NCBI GenBank assembly: GCA_958296195.1
Contig: OY282455.1
Span: 3,162,001-3,226,000 of the forward strand
Direction: 5' to 3'
Source: an uncultured Pseudomonadales bacterium
Lineage (GTDB): Bacteria > Pseudomonadota > Gammaproteobacteria > Pseudomonadales > Azotimanducaceae
Length of the DNA: 64,000 nucleotides
Positions 18,399 to 28,166 of the stretch are shown in pieces. The notes beneath the pieces are model-generated. The model did not search any database. It was not told the origin of the DNA and worked only from the letters and a program-made list of their open reading frames with translations. The position numbers and the translations under genes are program-made. Numbering within the stretch: position 1 is the first letter of the stretch; each line of letters starts with the position of its first letter.

Positions 18399-20051
18399 AT
18401 GCTCGAATCCGCAACTGACTTCATTCGGCAGCAGATCGACCGTGAACTGGCCGCGGTGGTGGGGCCAAGCGCCGTCGTCACCCGCTTTCCGCCGGAGCCG
18501 AACGGCTATCTGCACATCGGCCACGCCAAGAGCATCTGCCTGAACTTCGGCGTCGCCGAGGAATACGGCGGCCGCACCTATCTGCGCTTTGATGACACCA
18601 ATCCATTGGCGGAAAGCTTGGAGTACGTCAAAGCCATCCAGCAGGACGTGGCTTGGCTGGGCTTCGATTGGGGGGACCGCCTAACCTTCGCCTCAGACTA
18701 CTTTGAGCGGCTGCACCAATGCGCCGTGAAGCTCATCGAGAACGGCAACGCCTATGTGTGCAGCCTGTCCCAGGAGGAGATCCGGCAAACCCGCGGCACT
18801 CTGACGGAGCCGGGCGTGGACAGCCCCCACCGCAACCGCTCCGTGCGGGACAACCTGGACCTGTTCGCCCGCATGAAGGCCGGGGAGTTCCCGGATGGCG
18901 CCCATGTGCTGCGCGCCCGCATCGATATGGCCTCCCCCAACCTCAACATGCGCGACCCGGTGCTGTACCGCATCCGCCACGCCGCCCATCACAACGTGGG
19001 GGACGCTTGGGTGATCTATCCCACCTACGACTTCACGCACTGCATCTGCGATGCGCTGGAGAACGTCACCCACTCCCTCTGCACCCTGGAGTTCGAGGAC
19101 CACCGGCCCCTCTACGACTGGGTGCTGGACAATTTGAGCCTGAACGCCAGGCCGCGCCAAATCGAGTTCTCCCGCCTCGGGCTGGAGCACACGGTGATGA
19201 GCAAGCGGCTGCTGCAGCGGCTGGTCAGCGAAGGGTTGGTGGAGGGCTGGGACGATCCGCGGATGCCCACCTTGGCCGGACTGCGGCGGCGCGGTGTGCG
19301 ACCGCAAGCCATCCGCGACTTCTGCAGTCGGGTTGGGGTCACCAAGCAGGACAACCAAGTGGCGATGGAGCTGCTGGAGTTCTGCGTCCGCCGGGACTTG
19401 GAGGAGACCGCGCCCAAGGGCATGGGCGTGGTCAATCCCCTGCGGGTGCGCCTAGCCAACTACCCCGGCGATGGCGAAGCCCTTGAAGCCCCTTGGCATC
19501 CACGCCGCCCGGACCTGGGCCGACGCAGCCTGCCGTTCGGCCCGGTGCTCCACATCGACCGGGAGGATTTCGCCGTAATGCCGCCGCCGAAGTGGAAGCG
19601 GCTCTCTCCCGGCGCCCATGTGCGACTGCGCTACGCCTACATCATCCGCTGCGACGAGGTGGTCACCGGCGCCAACGGGGAGGTTGCCGAGCTGATTTGC
19701 TCCTACCTGCCCAACTCCAAGAGCGGCAGCGACGCCAGCGGCGTCAAGCCCGCCGGCGTCATCCATTGGGTGGCGGCCCACGCCGCCAAGCCCGCCAAGC
19801 TGCGCCTGTACGAGCGCCTGTTCAAGGAGCGCAGCCCTAGCGGCGCGGACTTCATGGCCAGCGTCAACCACAGCTCCCTCGCCATCGCTTCGGGGCTCGT
19901 TGAACCGGCGCTGGCGACCAGCAGGGAAGCCCACTTTCAGTTCGAGCGCGTCGGCTATTTCCACCGCGACCCCAAGCTGCCGAACACCTACAACCGCACG
20001 GTGACGCTGCGGGATTCCTGGCGGCCTCCCAGCGGAGGACAGCCTAGCTGA
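18399..20051 (+). CDS. glnS: Glutaminyl-tRNA synthetase
   Basis: Charges tRNA-Gln directly with glutamine. The 550-residue class I synthetase has H-I-G-H at 39-42, the adenylate-site sequence L-R-F-D-D-T-N-P at 62-69, and the KMSKS-equivalent V-M-S-K-R at 266-270. The C-terminal beta-barrel anticodon-binding domains follow, with the D-S-W-R-P-P ending. Presence of this enzyme rather than only GatCAB favours a gammaproteobacterial host. Start ATG at 18399 has a weak ribosome site. It is divergent from the transglutaminase-like gene. Confidence 0.96.
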   Translation: MLESATDFIRQQIDRELAAVVGPSAVVTRFPPEPNGYLHIGHAKSICLNFGVAEEYGGRTYLRFDDTNPLAESLEYVKAIQQDVAWLGFDWGDRLTFASDYFERLHQCAVKLIENGNAYVCSLSQEEIRQTRGTLTEPGVDSPHRNRSVRDNLDLFARMKAGEFPDGAHVLRARIDMASPNLNMRDPVLYRIRHAAHHNVGDAWVIYPTYDFTHCICDALENVTHSLCTLEFEDHRPLYDWVLDNLSLNARPRQIEFSRLGLEHTVMSKRLLQRLVSEGLVEGWDDPRMPTLAGLRRRGVRPQAIRDFCSRVGVTKQDNQVAMELLEFCVRRDLEETAPKGMGVVNPLRVRLANYPGDGEALEAPWHPRRPDLGRRSLPFGPVLHIDREDFAVMPPPKWKRLSPGAHVRLRYAYIIRCDEVVTGANGEVAELICSYLPNSKSGSDASGVKPAGVIHWVAAHAAKPAKLRLYERLFKERSPSGADFMASVNHSSLAIASGLVEPALATSREAHFQFERVGYFHRDPKLPNTYNRTVTLRDSWRPPSGGQPS

Positions 20052-20137
20052 AGGGAGCGACAACCACCGGCACGGCCAACAACGGGCTGTTCACGCGGTT
20101 TGCAGCAGGGCGCAGCGGACGCCCCAAAAGGCGCTGT

Positions 20138-20941
20138 TTAGATGGGCTCCAGCTTGGAGCGGTGGCGGTCGATCTTGGAAACATAGCGCAAGCCTGCTTG
20201 GCTGCGCCGCGAGTTTACACCCACGTTGTAGTGCGCCAGTGCGCATTCCAAGCCGCCGCAGCGCTCCTGAAGGTAGGCGAGTATCTGCGCCCCGCAGTAG
20301 ATGTTTTGCTCTGGATCGTGCAAGTCCGATACGCCGCAGAAGTCCGACCAGTACTGCGGCCGAATCTGCGCCGGCCCCACGGCGCCGACCGAAGAGAAGG
20401 CCACCTTGCGGAAAGAGCTTTCAGTGAACACCAAACTGGCGACCAGTTCGGGCGCCAGCCGTTGGCGGTCCGCAGCCTCCAGAATCCAACCGGAGAACTC
20501 CATCGCTGTCTCATGGCGCACGCCCAAGGCTTCATGCACCCGCCGACCGAACTCCGCTGTCCGCTCCCGCCAAGACTGGCTGGGCAAGGCAGGCTTGGGC
20601 AGGGTCATGGTTATGACGGCCTCGGAGGAGGGATAGGGATAGCTGGTGTAGGTGAAGCTGCACAGCACAGCGACCGCGGCGAGTAGAAACGCAAAATCCC
20701 AACGGCAAAACGGGCGCAGCCGGCTGTGCAAGGCGGTCGCGGCCAAGAGGGGCGCAAGGCCCCAGCATCGACGCAAACGCAGCCGAACGCGCAAAGCGAC
20801 CGCGGCCAGCAACGAAGCAAGGTTGCCGCACTGAATTTGGCGAAGGCGAGTGCGCAAGGCTGCAACCGCAACTTGCCGGCGCCAAGGCGAGCGCAGGCGG
20901 GTGTGCAAGGCGTGCAGGACTCGGTCAATCCTCTGCGGCAT
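20138..20941 (-). CDS. Lytic transglycosylase (SLT fold) with repeated N-terminus
   Basis: The C-terminal 120 residues form a soluble-lytic-transglycosylase domain that cuts peptidoglycan: catalytic Glu174 in F-T-E-S-S-F, then G-A-V-G-P-A-Q-I at 186-193 and A-H-Y-N-V-G near 236. A membrane helix at about 83-99 would place the domain in the periplasm. Residues 25-95 are unusual, made of about three degenerate 22-24-residue repeats of the form R-L-R, linker, L-L-A-A-x-A-L. The repeats are visible in the DNA (20690-20890) too. The true start may lie within or after them. The ATG at 20941 has only a distant GGGAG. Confidence 0.78.
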   Translation of the reverse strand: MPQRIDRVLHALHTRLRSPWRRQVAVAALRTRLRQIQCGNLASLLAAVALRVRLRLRRCWGLAPLLAATALHSRLRPFCRWDFAFLLAAVAVLCSFTYTSYPYPSSEAVITMTLPKPALPSQSWRERTAEFGRRVHEALGVRHETAMEFSGWILEAADRQRLAPELVASLVFTESSFRKVAFSSVGAVGPAQIRPQYWSDFCGVSDLHDPEQNIYCGAQILAYLQERCGGLECALAHYNVGVNSRRSQAGLRYVSKIDRHRSKLEPI

Positions 20942-21172
20942 GGCGGGCGGCTACTCCCTATCGATTGGGTGCGAATTCTAGAGAAAAAATTGAGGAAATA
21001 GCAACACCTATATCACTTTTCTTCATTTTCTGTCCTATTTCAAGCGGTTAAGGTCGATAATAGCGCCTCCCAACCAAGCCCAAGCATGGCGAGAGCGCCG
21101 CCACCCTTGCCGGAAAGGCACCGGCATCCGGGCCTAGAGACCATTCAAGTCGATGATTTCCGCCAACCGGGT

Positions 21173-22180
21173 CTAGCCAACGAGCTCCGCCACCAAGCGC
21201 CGATTGTCCTCCTTGGGGATGTTGTCGTAGTAGGCCACGGCGATGCGGTCCACCAAGTCGCCGCAGCGGGCCTTGATGAGGCTGGCAATGGCGTCCGGCT
21301 CGCCGACCACGGCGAAGGCGTCGAGCAGGTCGTCGCCGATGAGGTCGCCCATCTCCCGCCAGCGCCCCTGCTTGGACATGGCGTTCAGGCGCGGCTGCAG
21401 GTCCCCGGCGCCGATGCTCTCCAACACCGGCCTGTAGGCTGGGGTGGAGCCATAGAAGGCGATTTGGCGACGGGTGTCCCCCTTGGCCTTGGCTAGGCCC
21501 TCCTCCGTGCCGCCGGTAACCACGAACATGGGGTAGGCGATCTCGAAGTCCCCGCGCTCTTTGCCGGCCTTGGCGAAGCCCCGCTCCAAGGCCGGCAGCG
21601 TGGTCTCCCGAAAGTATTTCTCCGTGGTGAAGGCGTGGATTATGACGCCGTCCGCCACCTCCCCGGCCACCTCCGTCATGCGCGGGCCAACCGCAGCCAA
21701 CAGCACCCGGGGCGGCCCATACTCGCGGTTGGTGGGAGCGAAGAACGGCGTCATCAGCGTGTGCTGGTAGAAGCGCCCGGTGAACTGCAGCGGCGCCTCC
21801 TCATGCCAAGCGGCCCAAATGGCCCGCATGGCCAGGATGAACTCCCGCATCCGCGCCGCCGGACTGGACCAAGGCATGCTGAAGCGCTTGGTGATGTGCG
21901 CCCGAATCTGCGAGCCGAGGCCAAGCACGAAGCGGCCCTGGGAGGCGGCGTTCAGATCGTGGCCGATCTGCGCCAAGGTCATGGGCGAGCGGGCGAAGGC
22001 CACGGCGATGGAGGTCATCAAATCCACCCGCTCCGTATGCCCGGCGGCAATGGCCAAGGGAAAGAAGGGATCGTGCGCCGTCTCCGCCGTCATGATCCCG
22101 GAGTACCCAGCTTCCTCCAACGCCCGAGCCTCCTGCCCGACCTTGTCCAGCCGCCAACCGATGCCGCCGTCCACCTTCAT
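21173..22180 (-). CDS. LLM class oxidoreductase, F420-dependent type
   Basis: A 335-residue luciferase-like TIM-barrel oxidoreductase, resembling the F420-dependent subfamily I associate with TIGR03617. It opens with a short strand and a L-E-E-A-G-Y-S-G-I helix, then A-F-A-R-S-P-M-T-L-A at 62-71, L-G-L-G-S-Q near 90, and a C-terminal V-V-G-E-P-D-A-I near 290. The cofactor could be F420 or FMN; I see no cofactor genes in the window. ATG at 22180 has a textbook AGGAGG upstream. It is divergent from argC across a 240-base gap that holds only promoter-like A+T-rich sequence. Confidence 0.85.
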   Translation of the reverse strand: MKVDGGIGWRLDKVGQEARALEEAGYSGIMTAETAHDPFFPLAIAAGHTERVDLMTSIAVAFARSPMTLAQIGHDLNAASQGRFVLGLGSQIRAHITKRFSMPWSSPAARMREFILAMRAIWAAWHEEAPLQFTGRFYQHTLMTPFFAPTNREYGPPRVLLAAVGPRMTEVAGEVADGVIIHAFTTEKYFRETTLPALERGFAKAGKERGDFEIAYPMFVVTGGTEEGLAKAKGDTRRQIAFYGSTPAYRPVLESIGAGDLQPRLNAMSKQGRWREMGDLIGDDLLDAFAVVGEPDAIASLIKARCGDLVDRIAVAYYDNIPKEDNRRLVAELVG

Positions 22181-22420
22181 GGCCTTCCTCCTAGTTAGTT
22201 TTCTTGGGTCGAGGCGCAAAGGGTGGCATGAAGATGCCGCGGCTTGCAAGGCCAGCGCTCCGAAGTGCTCCCTCGCCTTCCACCCGGCAATCTCGACCCG
22301 ATGTTTGGGCATGGGCCAATTCTTTGATTTGCGGGCTAAATCCGCCCTCCCCGCAAGTGGAATTTCTGCATTGAAGATTTCCCTAGACTAGAATTGCGGC
22401 GTACGGAAGGAGCGCCCGCG

Positions 22421-23368
22421 TTGACTGCAAGAATCTACATTGATGGCCAGGCCGGCACCACCGGCCTTGAAATCGCCGGACGCCTGCGCCCAAGGCGGGA
22501 CCTTCAGTTGCTGTCCATCGACGATGCCGAGCGCAAGAACCCAGCGGCGCGGGCGCGGCTGTTTCGGGAGGCGGACATCGCCATCCTCTGCCTGCCTGAC
22601 GAGGCCGCCAGGGAAGCCGTTGCGCTGGCCGAAGGCCGCTGCCGCCTATTGGACGCCAGCAGCGCCCACCGCACCGAGCCCGGTTGGGTTTACGGCTTGC
22701 CGGAACTGTCCGCCGGACAGGCCGAGGCCATCGCCGGCGCGGAGCGGGTCAGCAACCCCGGCTGCTATCCGCAAGGCTTCATCCTCAGTGTTCGGCCACT
22801 GGTCGAAGCCGGCCTGTTGCCAGCCGAGGCGCTGCTCAGCCTGCACGCCCTGTCCGGCTACTCCGGCGGCGGCCGCAAGATGATCGAAACCTACCAAGCG
22901 GCGGCACCGGAGCAGTTGGAGCGCTGGGGCGCCCGCCCCTACGCCTTGGAACTGCGCCACAAGCACTTGCCGGAGATGCACCGCTACTCCGGCTTGGAGC
23001 AGCCACCCATCTTCTCCCCCATCGTCGGCAACTTTTACAAGGGCATGATCACCCAAACGCCTCTGTTCGCGGCGCAACTCACCAATGGCGCCGGGACTAG
23101 GGAGGCGTTCGACGTCCTAGCCGAAGCCTACGCGCAAGCACCCTTCATCGACATGGCGCCCTACGCCGACAGCAGCCACTTGGATGCCGGCTACCTCAGC
23201 CCTTGCGCCTGCAACGACAGCAATCGCCTAGAAATCATGGTGTTTGGCAACTCCGAGCAATGTATTCTCAGCACCCGTTACGACAATCTCGGCAAGGGGG
23301 CCGCTGGGGCCGCGGTGCAAAACCTCAACCTGATGCTCGGCTGCGCCGAAACGGAGGGACTGACATGA
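22421..23368 (+). CDS. argC: N-acetyl-gamma-glutamyl-phosphate reductase (short form)
   Basis: NADPH-dependent third step of arginine synthesis. The 315-residue length and sequence fit the short ArgC type. It opens with I-D-G-Q-A-G-T-T-G-L at residues 7-16 (nucleotide binding), has the catalytic Cys115 in S-N-P-G-C-Y-P-Q-G, S-G-Y-S-G-G-G near 150, and H-K-H-L-P-E near 185. Start TTG at 22421 is chosen because GGAAGGAG lies 8 bases upstream. It overlaps the next gene by 4 bases (ATGA) and begins a run of closely packed genes to hisC. Confidence 0.92.
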   Translation: MTARIYIDGQAGTTGLEIAGRLRPRRDLQLLSIDDAERKNPAARARLFREADIAILCLPDEAAREAVALAEGRCRLLDASSAHRTEPGWVYGLPELSAGQAEAIAGAERVSNPGCYPQGFILSVRPLVEAGLLPAEALLSLHALSGYSGGGRKMIETYQAAAPEQLERWGARPYALELRHKHLPEMHRYSGLEQPPIFSPIVGNFYKGMITQTPLFAAQLTNGAGTREAFDVLAEAYAQAPFIDMAPYADSSHLDAGYLSPCACNDSNRLEIMVFGNSEQCILSTRYDNLGKGAAGAAVQNLNLMLGCAETEGLT

Positions 23369-24642
23369 CAACGCTGCGGGAAATGAGGCCAGCTCAACTC
23401 GACAGCTTGGAGCAGGCCACTCAAAGCACACTTGATTCGCTGCGGGCCAAGAAGCTCTCCTTGGATCTCAGCCGGGGCAAGCCGGGGCCGGAGCAACTGG
23501 ACCTGAGCGCCGCCCTGGATGCGCCCTTAGACAGCTACATCGCTGCCGACGGCACCGACACCCGCAACTACGGCGCCCTGCGCGGCATCCCGGAGGCCCG
23601 CGCCCTGGGCGGCGAACTGCTCGGCGTGGCCGCGGAGCAGGTGTTCGCGTTCGGCAGCTCCAGCCTGTTCCTGATGCACCAAGTAACGGCCACGGCGCTA
23701 CGGCAGGGCCTTTGGGGGAATGGACGGCGCTGGCGCAACGCCGAGCAGGTGCGCATGCTCACCCCCGTGCCCGGCTATGACCGACACTTCACCATCTGCG
23801 AGTCCTTGGGCATAGATATGGTGAATGTCCCCATGCTCGACAGCGGGCCGGACATGGCCCAAGCCGCGGCGCTGGCTGCCGAGGACTCCGCCGTCAAGGG
23901 CATCTGGTGCGTCCCCAAGTACGCCAACCCCACCGGCTGCATCTACACAGACGAGACGGTGACCGCCATGGCCAACCTGCCCAAGCAGGCGGCGGCGGAC
24001 GATTTCGTGATCTTTTGGGACAACGCCTACGCCGCCCACGACTTCGAGTTTCCAGGGGTGCCGCTGGCCAACCTGTATGACCTCGCCTTGGCGGCCGGCA
24101 CGGAGGAGCATCTGGCCATGTTCGCCTCCACCTCAAAGATGACCTACGCCAGCGCCGGCTTGAGCTTCTGCGCCGGGTCCGACGCGCTGCTCACCGCCTT
24201 GGAGAAAGCCCTAAGCGTCATGTGCATCGGCCCGGACAAGGTGAGCCAACTGCGCCACGCCCGCTTTCTTTCCGGGCGCATCGAGGCACACATGGCCCAA
24301 CACGCGGCCTTGCTGAAGCCCAAGTTCGCCTTGGTGGAGCAGGTGCTGCACAATGCATTGAACGAACTCGACATCGCCAGTTGGACAAAACCCAAGGGCG
24401 GCTATTTCGTCTCCCTGACCACCCCGCCCGGCACCGCCCGCGGCATCGTCCAACTGGCCGCCGCAGCCGGGCTGAAGCTAACCCCCGCCGGCGCCGCCTT
24501 TCCCTATGGCCTGGACCCAAACGACGACCACATTCGCATCGCCCCCAGCTTCGCGCCCTTGGACGAGCTGGGAGCGGCGATGCAGGTGCTGGCCCAATGC
24601 GTCAAGCTGGCCTCCATCCAGCACCGACGGGCCGGAAACTGA
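23365..24642 (+). CDS. Aminotransferase, aspartate/MocR-like class I
   Basis: A 425-residue PLP enzyme. L-D-L-S-R-G-K-P-G near residue 33 and F-A-S-T-S-K-M-T-Y near 255, containing the PLP lysine, match the class described as alanine/aspartate transaminases with a MocR-type fold. N-P-T-G-C near 190 and W-D-N-A-Y near 220 add to this. ATG at 23365 overlaps the argC stop, and its own TGA overlaps the following ATG (TGATG), so translation is coupled. A role in amino-acid synthesis beside argC and hisC is likely, with substrate unknown. Confidence 0.85.
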   Translation: MTTLREMRPAQLDSLEQATQSTLDSLRAKKLSLDLSRGKPGPEQLDLSAALDAPLDSYIAADGTDTRNYGALRGIPEARALGGELLGVAAEQVFAFGSSSLFLMHQVTATALRQGLWGNGRRWRNAEQVRMLTPVPGYDRHFTICESLGIDMVNVPMLDSGPDMAQAAALAAEDSAVKGIWCVPKYANPTGCIYTDETVTAMANLPKQAAADDFVIFWDNAYAAHDFEFPGVPLANLYDLALAAGTEEHLAMFASTSKMTYASAGLSFCAGSDALLTALEKALSVMCIGPDKVSQLRHARFLSGRIEAHMAQHAALLKPKFALVEQVLHNALNELDIASWTKPKGGYFVSLTTPPGTARGIVQLAAAAGLKLTPAGAAFPYGLDPNDDHIRIAPSFAPLDELGAAMQVLAQCVKLASIQHRRAGN

Positions 24643-25844
24643 TGAACCCTGAGCCAGCCCCGCCCTCCCGCGGTGAAAGCGCCGAGCTGCATGGCTTCTC
24701 CGACTTCGCGCTGCCCGAACCCCTTATGCGGGCGATCCAAGACCTCGGCTATCAGCGCTGCACACCCATCCAGAGCCGAGTGCTGCCTTTGAGCCTCGCC
24801 GACTACGACATCACCGGCCAAGCGCAAACCGGCACCGGCAAGACCGCCGCCTTCCTCATCACCATCCTGACGCATCTTTGGGAGCAGCCGCGCAAGCCGG
24901 GCACCGGCCAACGCCTGCCGTCCCCCCGGGCCTTGGTGCTGGCGCCCACGCGGGAACTGGCCATGCAGATCGAAAGCGACGGCCGGGACCTTGCGCGCCA
25001 TACGGAGGAGAAAGTGCAATGCGTCGTCGGCGGCAAGGACATCCAAAAGCAAATCGAGCGGCTTGAGACCCGCCGTCCCAACACCCTCATCGCCACCCCC
25101 GGCCGGCTGATCGACCTGCTGCACCGGGGCAAGGTCGATATCGGCGCGGTGGAGATCCTGGTTATTGACGAGGCGGATCGAATGCTGGACATGGGGTTCA
25201 TCCCCGACGTGCGGCGCATCGTCTTCAAGACGCCGCACAAGCACCGCCGGCAGACGCTGTTCTTCAGCGCCACCTTCAACGACGACGTCATGCGCTTGGC
25301 CAAGTCCTGGACCTTGACGCCGGAGCACATCGCCGTGGCGCCGGAGCAGGCCACCGTGGAGGCCATCGAGCAATTGTTTTGGCTGACCAGCCAAGCCGCC
25401 AAGCAACAGCTCCTATGCGACTTCCTAAAGCACAAGCAACCGGAGCGGGCGCTGATCTTCAGCAATCGCCGCGACCAAACCCACCGGCTGAACCGCTGGC
25501 TGAACCGGCACGGCGTCCAGTGCGAAGCCTTGGCCGGGGACGTGCCGCAGAACAAGCGCACCCGCACCCTAGAGCGGTTCAAGGAGGGCAAGGTTCGGTA
25601 CTTGGTGGCCACCGACGTAGCGGGACGAGGCATCCATGTGGAGGGCATCAGCCACGTCATCAACTACGACCTGCCGGAGGACGCCGAGGACTACGTCCAC
25701 CGCATCGGGCGCACCGGTCGCGCCGGGGCCAGCGGCGTCAGCATCAGCTTCGTCTCCGAGGACGACGCCTTCAACCTGCCGGCCATTGAGGAATTTCTGG
25801 GAGAGTCGGTGCGCTGCACACAACCGGATATTCACGGAGACTAG
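24642..25844 (+). CDS. DEAD-box RNA helicase, RhlB-like
   Basis: A 400-residue helicase with all core motifs: the Q-motif C-T-P-I-Q-S near 45, motif I A-Q-T-G-T-G-K-T near 64, P-T-R-E-L-A, D-E-A-D near 175, S-A-T near 212, and H-R-I-G-R-T-G-R near 360. The tail is short, so it lacks the long basic C-terminus of RhlE/DeaD types and is closest to RhlB, which unwinds RNA for the degradosome. ATG at 24642 overlaps the upstream stop. It is the odd member of a metabolic operon. Confidence 0.88.
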   Translation: MNPEPAPPSRGESAELHGFSDFALPEPLMRAIQDLGYQRCTPIQSRVLPLSLADYDITGQAQTGTGKTAAFLITILTHLWEQPRKPGTGQRLPSPRALVLAPTRELAMQIESDGRDLARHTEEKVQCVVGGKDIQKQIERLETRRPNTLIATPGRLIDLLHRGKVDIGAVEILVIDEADRMLDMGFIPDVRRIVFKTPHKHRRQTLFFSATFNDDVMRLAKSWTLTPEHIAVAPEQATVEAIEQLFWLTSQAAKQQLLCDFLKHKQPERALIFSNRRDQTHRLNRWLNRHGVQCEALAGDVPQNKRTRTLERFKEGKVRYLVATDVAGRGIHVEGISHVINYDLPEDAEDYVHRIGRTGRAGASGVSISFVSEDDAFNLPAIEEFLGESVRCTQPDIHGD

Positions 25845-25849
25845 GGCAG

Positions 25850-26914
25850 GTGGTGCTGCCTGACAACGTGGGTTCGTCCGGCAAGGGCTTGGTCATCGCC
25901 GCAGCCTTGATCGTCATCACCGCCGGGCTGAAGGCGGCCGGGGAGGTCGCCATTCCCTTTCTGCTGGCCGCCTTCATCGCCACCATCGCCGCCACCCCCA
26001 TGTACTGGCTGGAGCGACGCGGCGCTCCCGGCTGGCTGGCCATCACCCTAGTCATCAGCGCCATCTTCGTCATCCTAGTCGGCGTCGGCGCCTTGGTGGT
26101 GCAGTCCGCCAACGCCTTCACCGCCAAGCTGCCCTTCTACCAAGAACGCCTCACCGAGATGTCCGCCAGCGCCGTGGCTTGGCTGGAACCCTTGGGGGTG
26201 CAGCTTTCCGGGGACCTGCTGCTGGAGAACTTCAACCCCGGCACCGCCTTCACCTTGGCCGGCAACGCCTTGGCCGGGCTTGGCGGCGCCCTTTCCAACA
26301 GCTTTCTGATCCTGCTGACGGTCATCTTCATCCTGGCGGAGGCCTCGAGCTTCCCCCGCAAGTTGCGCGGCGTTCTAAGGCACCCGGATGAGTCGATGCC
26401 CTACTTCGCTCGGTTTGCGGAAAACATGAACCGCTACATGGCGATCAAGACCACCATCAGCATCGTCACCGGCCTGATCGTGACCCTGTTCCTCAGCGTT
26501 CTAGGGGTGGATTTCCCCATCCTCTGGGGGATTCTCGCGTTCCTGCTGAATTTCGTGCCCACCATCGGCTCCATCATCGCCGCGGTGCCGGCGGTGCTGC
26601 TGGCCTTGGTGGAGCTGGGGCCGCTTTCCGCCTTGCTGGCCGCCCTCGGCTATGTGCTGCTCAACATCGGCTTGGGCAACTTCGTGGAGCCGCGCTTCAT
26701 GGGGCGCGGCCTGGGTCTTTCGACCTTGGTGGTGTTCCTGTCCCTAGTGGTCTGGGGCTGGGTGTTCGGTCCGGTGGGCATGCTGCTGTCCGTGCCGCTC
26801 ACCATGACCGCCAAGATCGCCTTGGAGGCCAACCCCTCCACCCAATGGCTGGCCCATCTGCTGGCTCCTGCACAGCCGGCGGACGGCCCCAAGCCAGCCT
26901 CCGCCGAGCCATGA
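25850..26914 (+). CDS. AI-2E family transporter (UPF0118)
   Basis: A 354-residue integral membrane protein of the AI-2E/PerM family, with a first pair of helices, a large hydrophilic/periplasmic segment about 95-150, and a C-terminal cluster of five helices with F-V-P-T-I-G-S-I near 227 and E-P-R-F-M-G-R-G-L near 280. Members export small molecules or act as sodium/proton antiporters, and some move AI-2. GTG at 25850 follows the helicase stop by 5 bases. The gene overlaps hisC by 4 bases (ATGA). Confidence 0.88.
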   Translation: MVLPDNVGSSGKGLVIAAALIVITAGLKAAGEVAIPFLLAAFIATIAATPMYWLERRGAPGWLAITLVISAIFVILVGVGALVVQSANAFTAKLPFYQERLTEMSASAVAWLEPLGVQLSGDLLLENFNPGTAFTLAGNALAGLGGALSNSFLILLTVIFILAEASSFPRKLRGVLRHPDESMPYFARFAENMNRYMAIKTTISIVTGLIVTLFLSVLGVDFPILWGILAFLLNFVPTIGSIIAAVPAVLLALVELGPLSALLAALGYVLLNIGLGNFVEPRFMGRGLGLSTLVVFLSLVVWGWVFGPVGMLLSVPLTMTAKIALEANPSTQWLAHLLAPAQPADGPKPASAEP

Positions 26915-27999
26915 GCTACGAACGCAGCAACATCCGGGACATGGCCGGCTACGTTTGGGGCGAGCAACCGGAGGACGCCAGCCAATGCAAGCTGAACACC
27001 AACGAAAACCCCTACCCGCCCAGCCCCCAAGTGGCGGCGGCGCTACGGGCGTTTGACGCCGCGCATCTGAGAACCTATCCGCAGCCCACCGCCGACCGGC
27101 TGCGCACCCAGCTGGCGAAGCTGCACGGGCTGGACAGGGACAGCCTGTTGGTCACAAACGGCGGCGACGAGGCCCTGCGCCTAGCCATCACCACCTTCGC
27201 AGCACCCGGTACGCCCCTCGGCTGCGCCCACCCCAGCTACTCCCTCTATCCGGTGTTGGCGCAGATTCAGGATGCGCCGCTGCTGCAAGCCGGCTACGCC
27301 GATGACTGGACCCTGCCCAAGGGCTTCGCCGACCAAGCCAACACCGCCGGCGCCCGGCTGACCTGCCTGGTGAACCCGCACGCGCCCTCCGGTCGGCTGA
27401 TGGACGTTGACCAATGCGCAAGGCTCGCCGCCGAGTTGGACGGCGTTCTGCTGCTCGACGAGGCATACGCCGACTTCATCGATCCCGCCCTCGGCTACGA
27501 CAGCGCCTCCCTGCTGCGGGACTTCGACAACCTGCTGATCCTGCGCTCCTTCTCCAAGGGCTACAGCTTGGCGGGATTGCGCCTAGGCTATCTGCTGGGC
27601 CAACCAACCTTGATTGCGCCCCTGCTGACAAAGACCCGGGACAGCTACAATGTAGACGCCATCAGCCAAGCTCTGGGCCTTGCCGCCTTGTCCGACCCCA
27701 CCTACGCGGAAGACACCTGGGCCAGGGTGCGCCAGGAGCGGGAGCGGCTGCGGGACGGCCTTGCCCAACTAGGGCTGCCGGCACCGCCCTCCCAAGCCAA
27801 CTTCCTGCTGGCAAGCGTTCCCGCCGCCGCCAAGCCGCCAGCGCCAGAACTCTACGCCGCGCTCAAGGCGCAAGGCATTCTGGTGCGGCACTTCAATGCA
27901 CCCAAGCTGTGCGGCAAGCTGAGAATCACCGTGGGTGCGCCGCAACAGAACCGACGTCTGCTCCGTGCGCTCCGCGGCCTTCTTTGCAATGCCGGCTAG
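26911..27999 (+). CDS. hisC: Histidinol-phosphate aminotransferase
   Basis: PLP-dependent step of histidine synthesis. The 362-residue product has L-N-T-N-E-N-P-Y at 30-37, N-G-G-D-E-A at 80-85, D-E-A-Y-A-D-F near 182, and the PLP lysine in S-F-S-K-G-Y-S-L-A-G-L-R near 212. It is the last gene of the coupled run from argC. Related imidazole/aromatic aminotransferases share this signature, so a side activity on other amino acids is possible. The 160 bases that follow contain no gene. Confidence 0.9.
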   Translation: MSYERSNIRDMAGYVWGEQPEDASQCKLNTNENPYPPSPQVAAALRAFDAAHLRTYPQPTADRLRTQLAKLHGLDRDSLLVTNGGDEALRLAITTFAAPGTPLGCAHPSYSLYPVLAQIQDAPLLQAGYADDWTLPKGFADQANTAGARLTCLVNPHAPSGRLMDVDQCARLAAELDGVLLLDEAYADFIDPALGYDSASLLRDFDNLLILRSFSKGYSLAGLRLGYLLGQPTLIAPLLTKTRDSYNVDAISQALGLAALSDPTYAEDTWARVRQERERLRDGLAQLGLPAPPSQANFLLASVPAAAKPPAPELYAALKAQGILVRHFNAPKLCGKLRITVGAPQQNRRLLRALRGLLCNAG

Positions 28000-28166
28000 G
28001 GGCGAATTCGCCTTGCCGCGACCACCCTGCAAGGCCGCCCAGATCATCTTGGAATGTCGTCATGAAACCCCACCCGGCGCCCCGCCCACAAAAGAGAAAC
28101 AGGCTGGCAAGCATTGGCCGCAGAACCTTTGCCAGCGTCCCGCCATCGCCTAGGGCGCAATGACCC

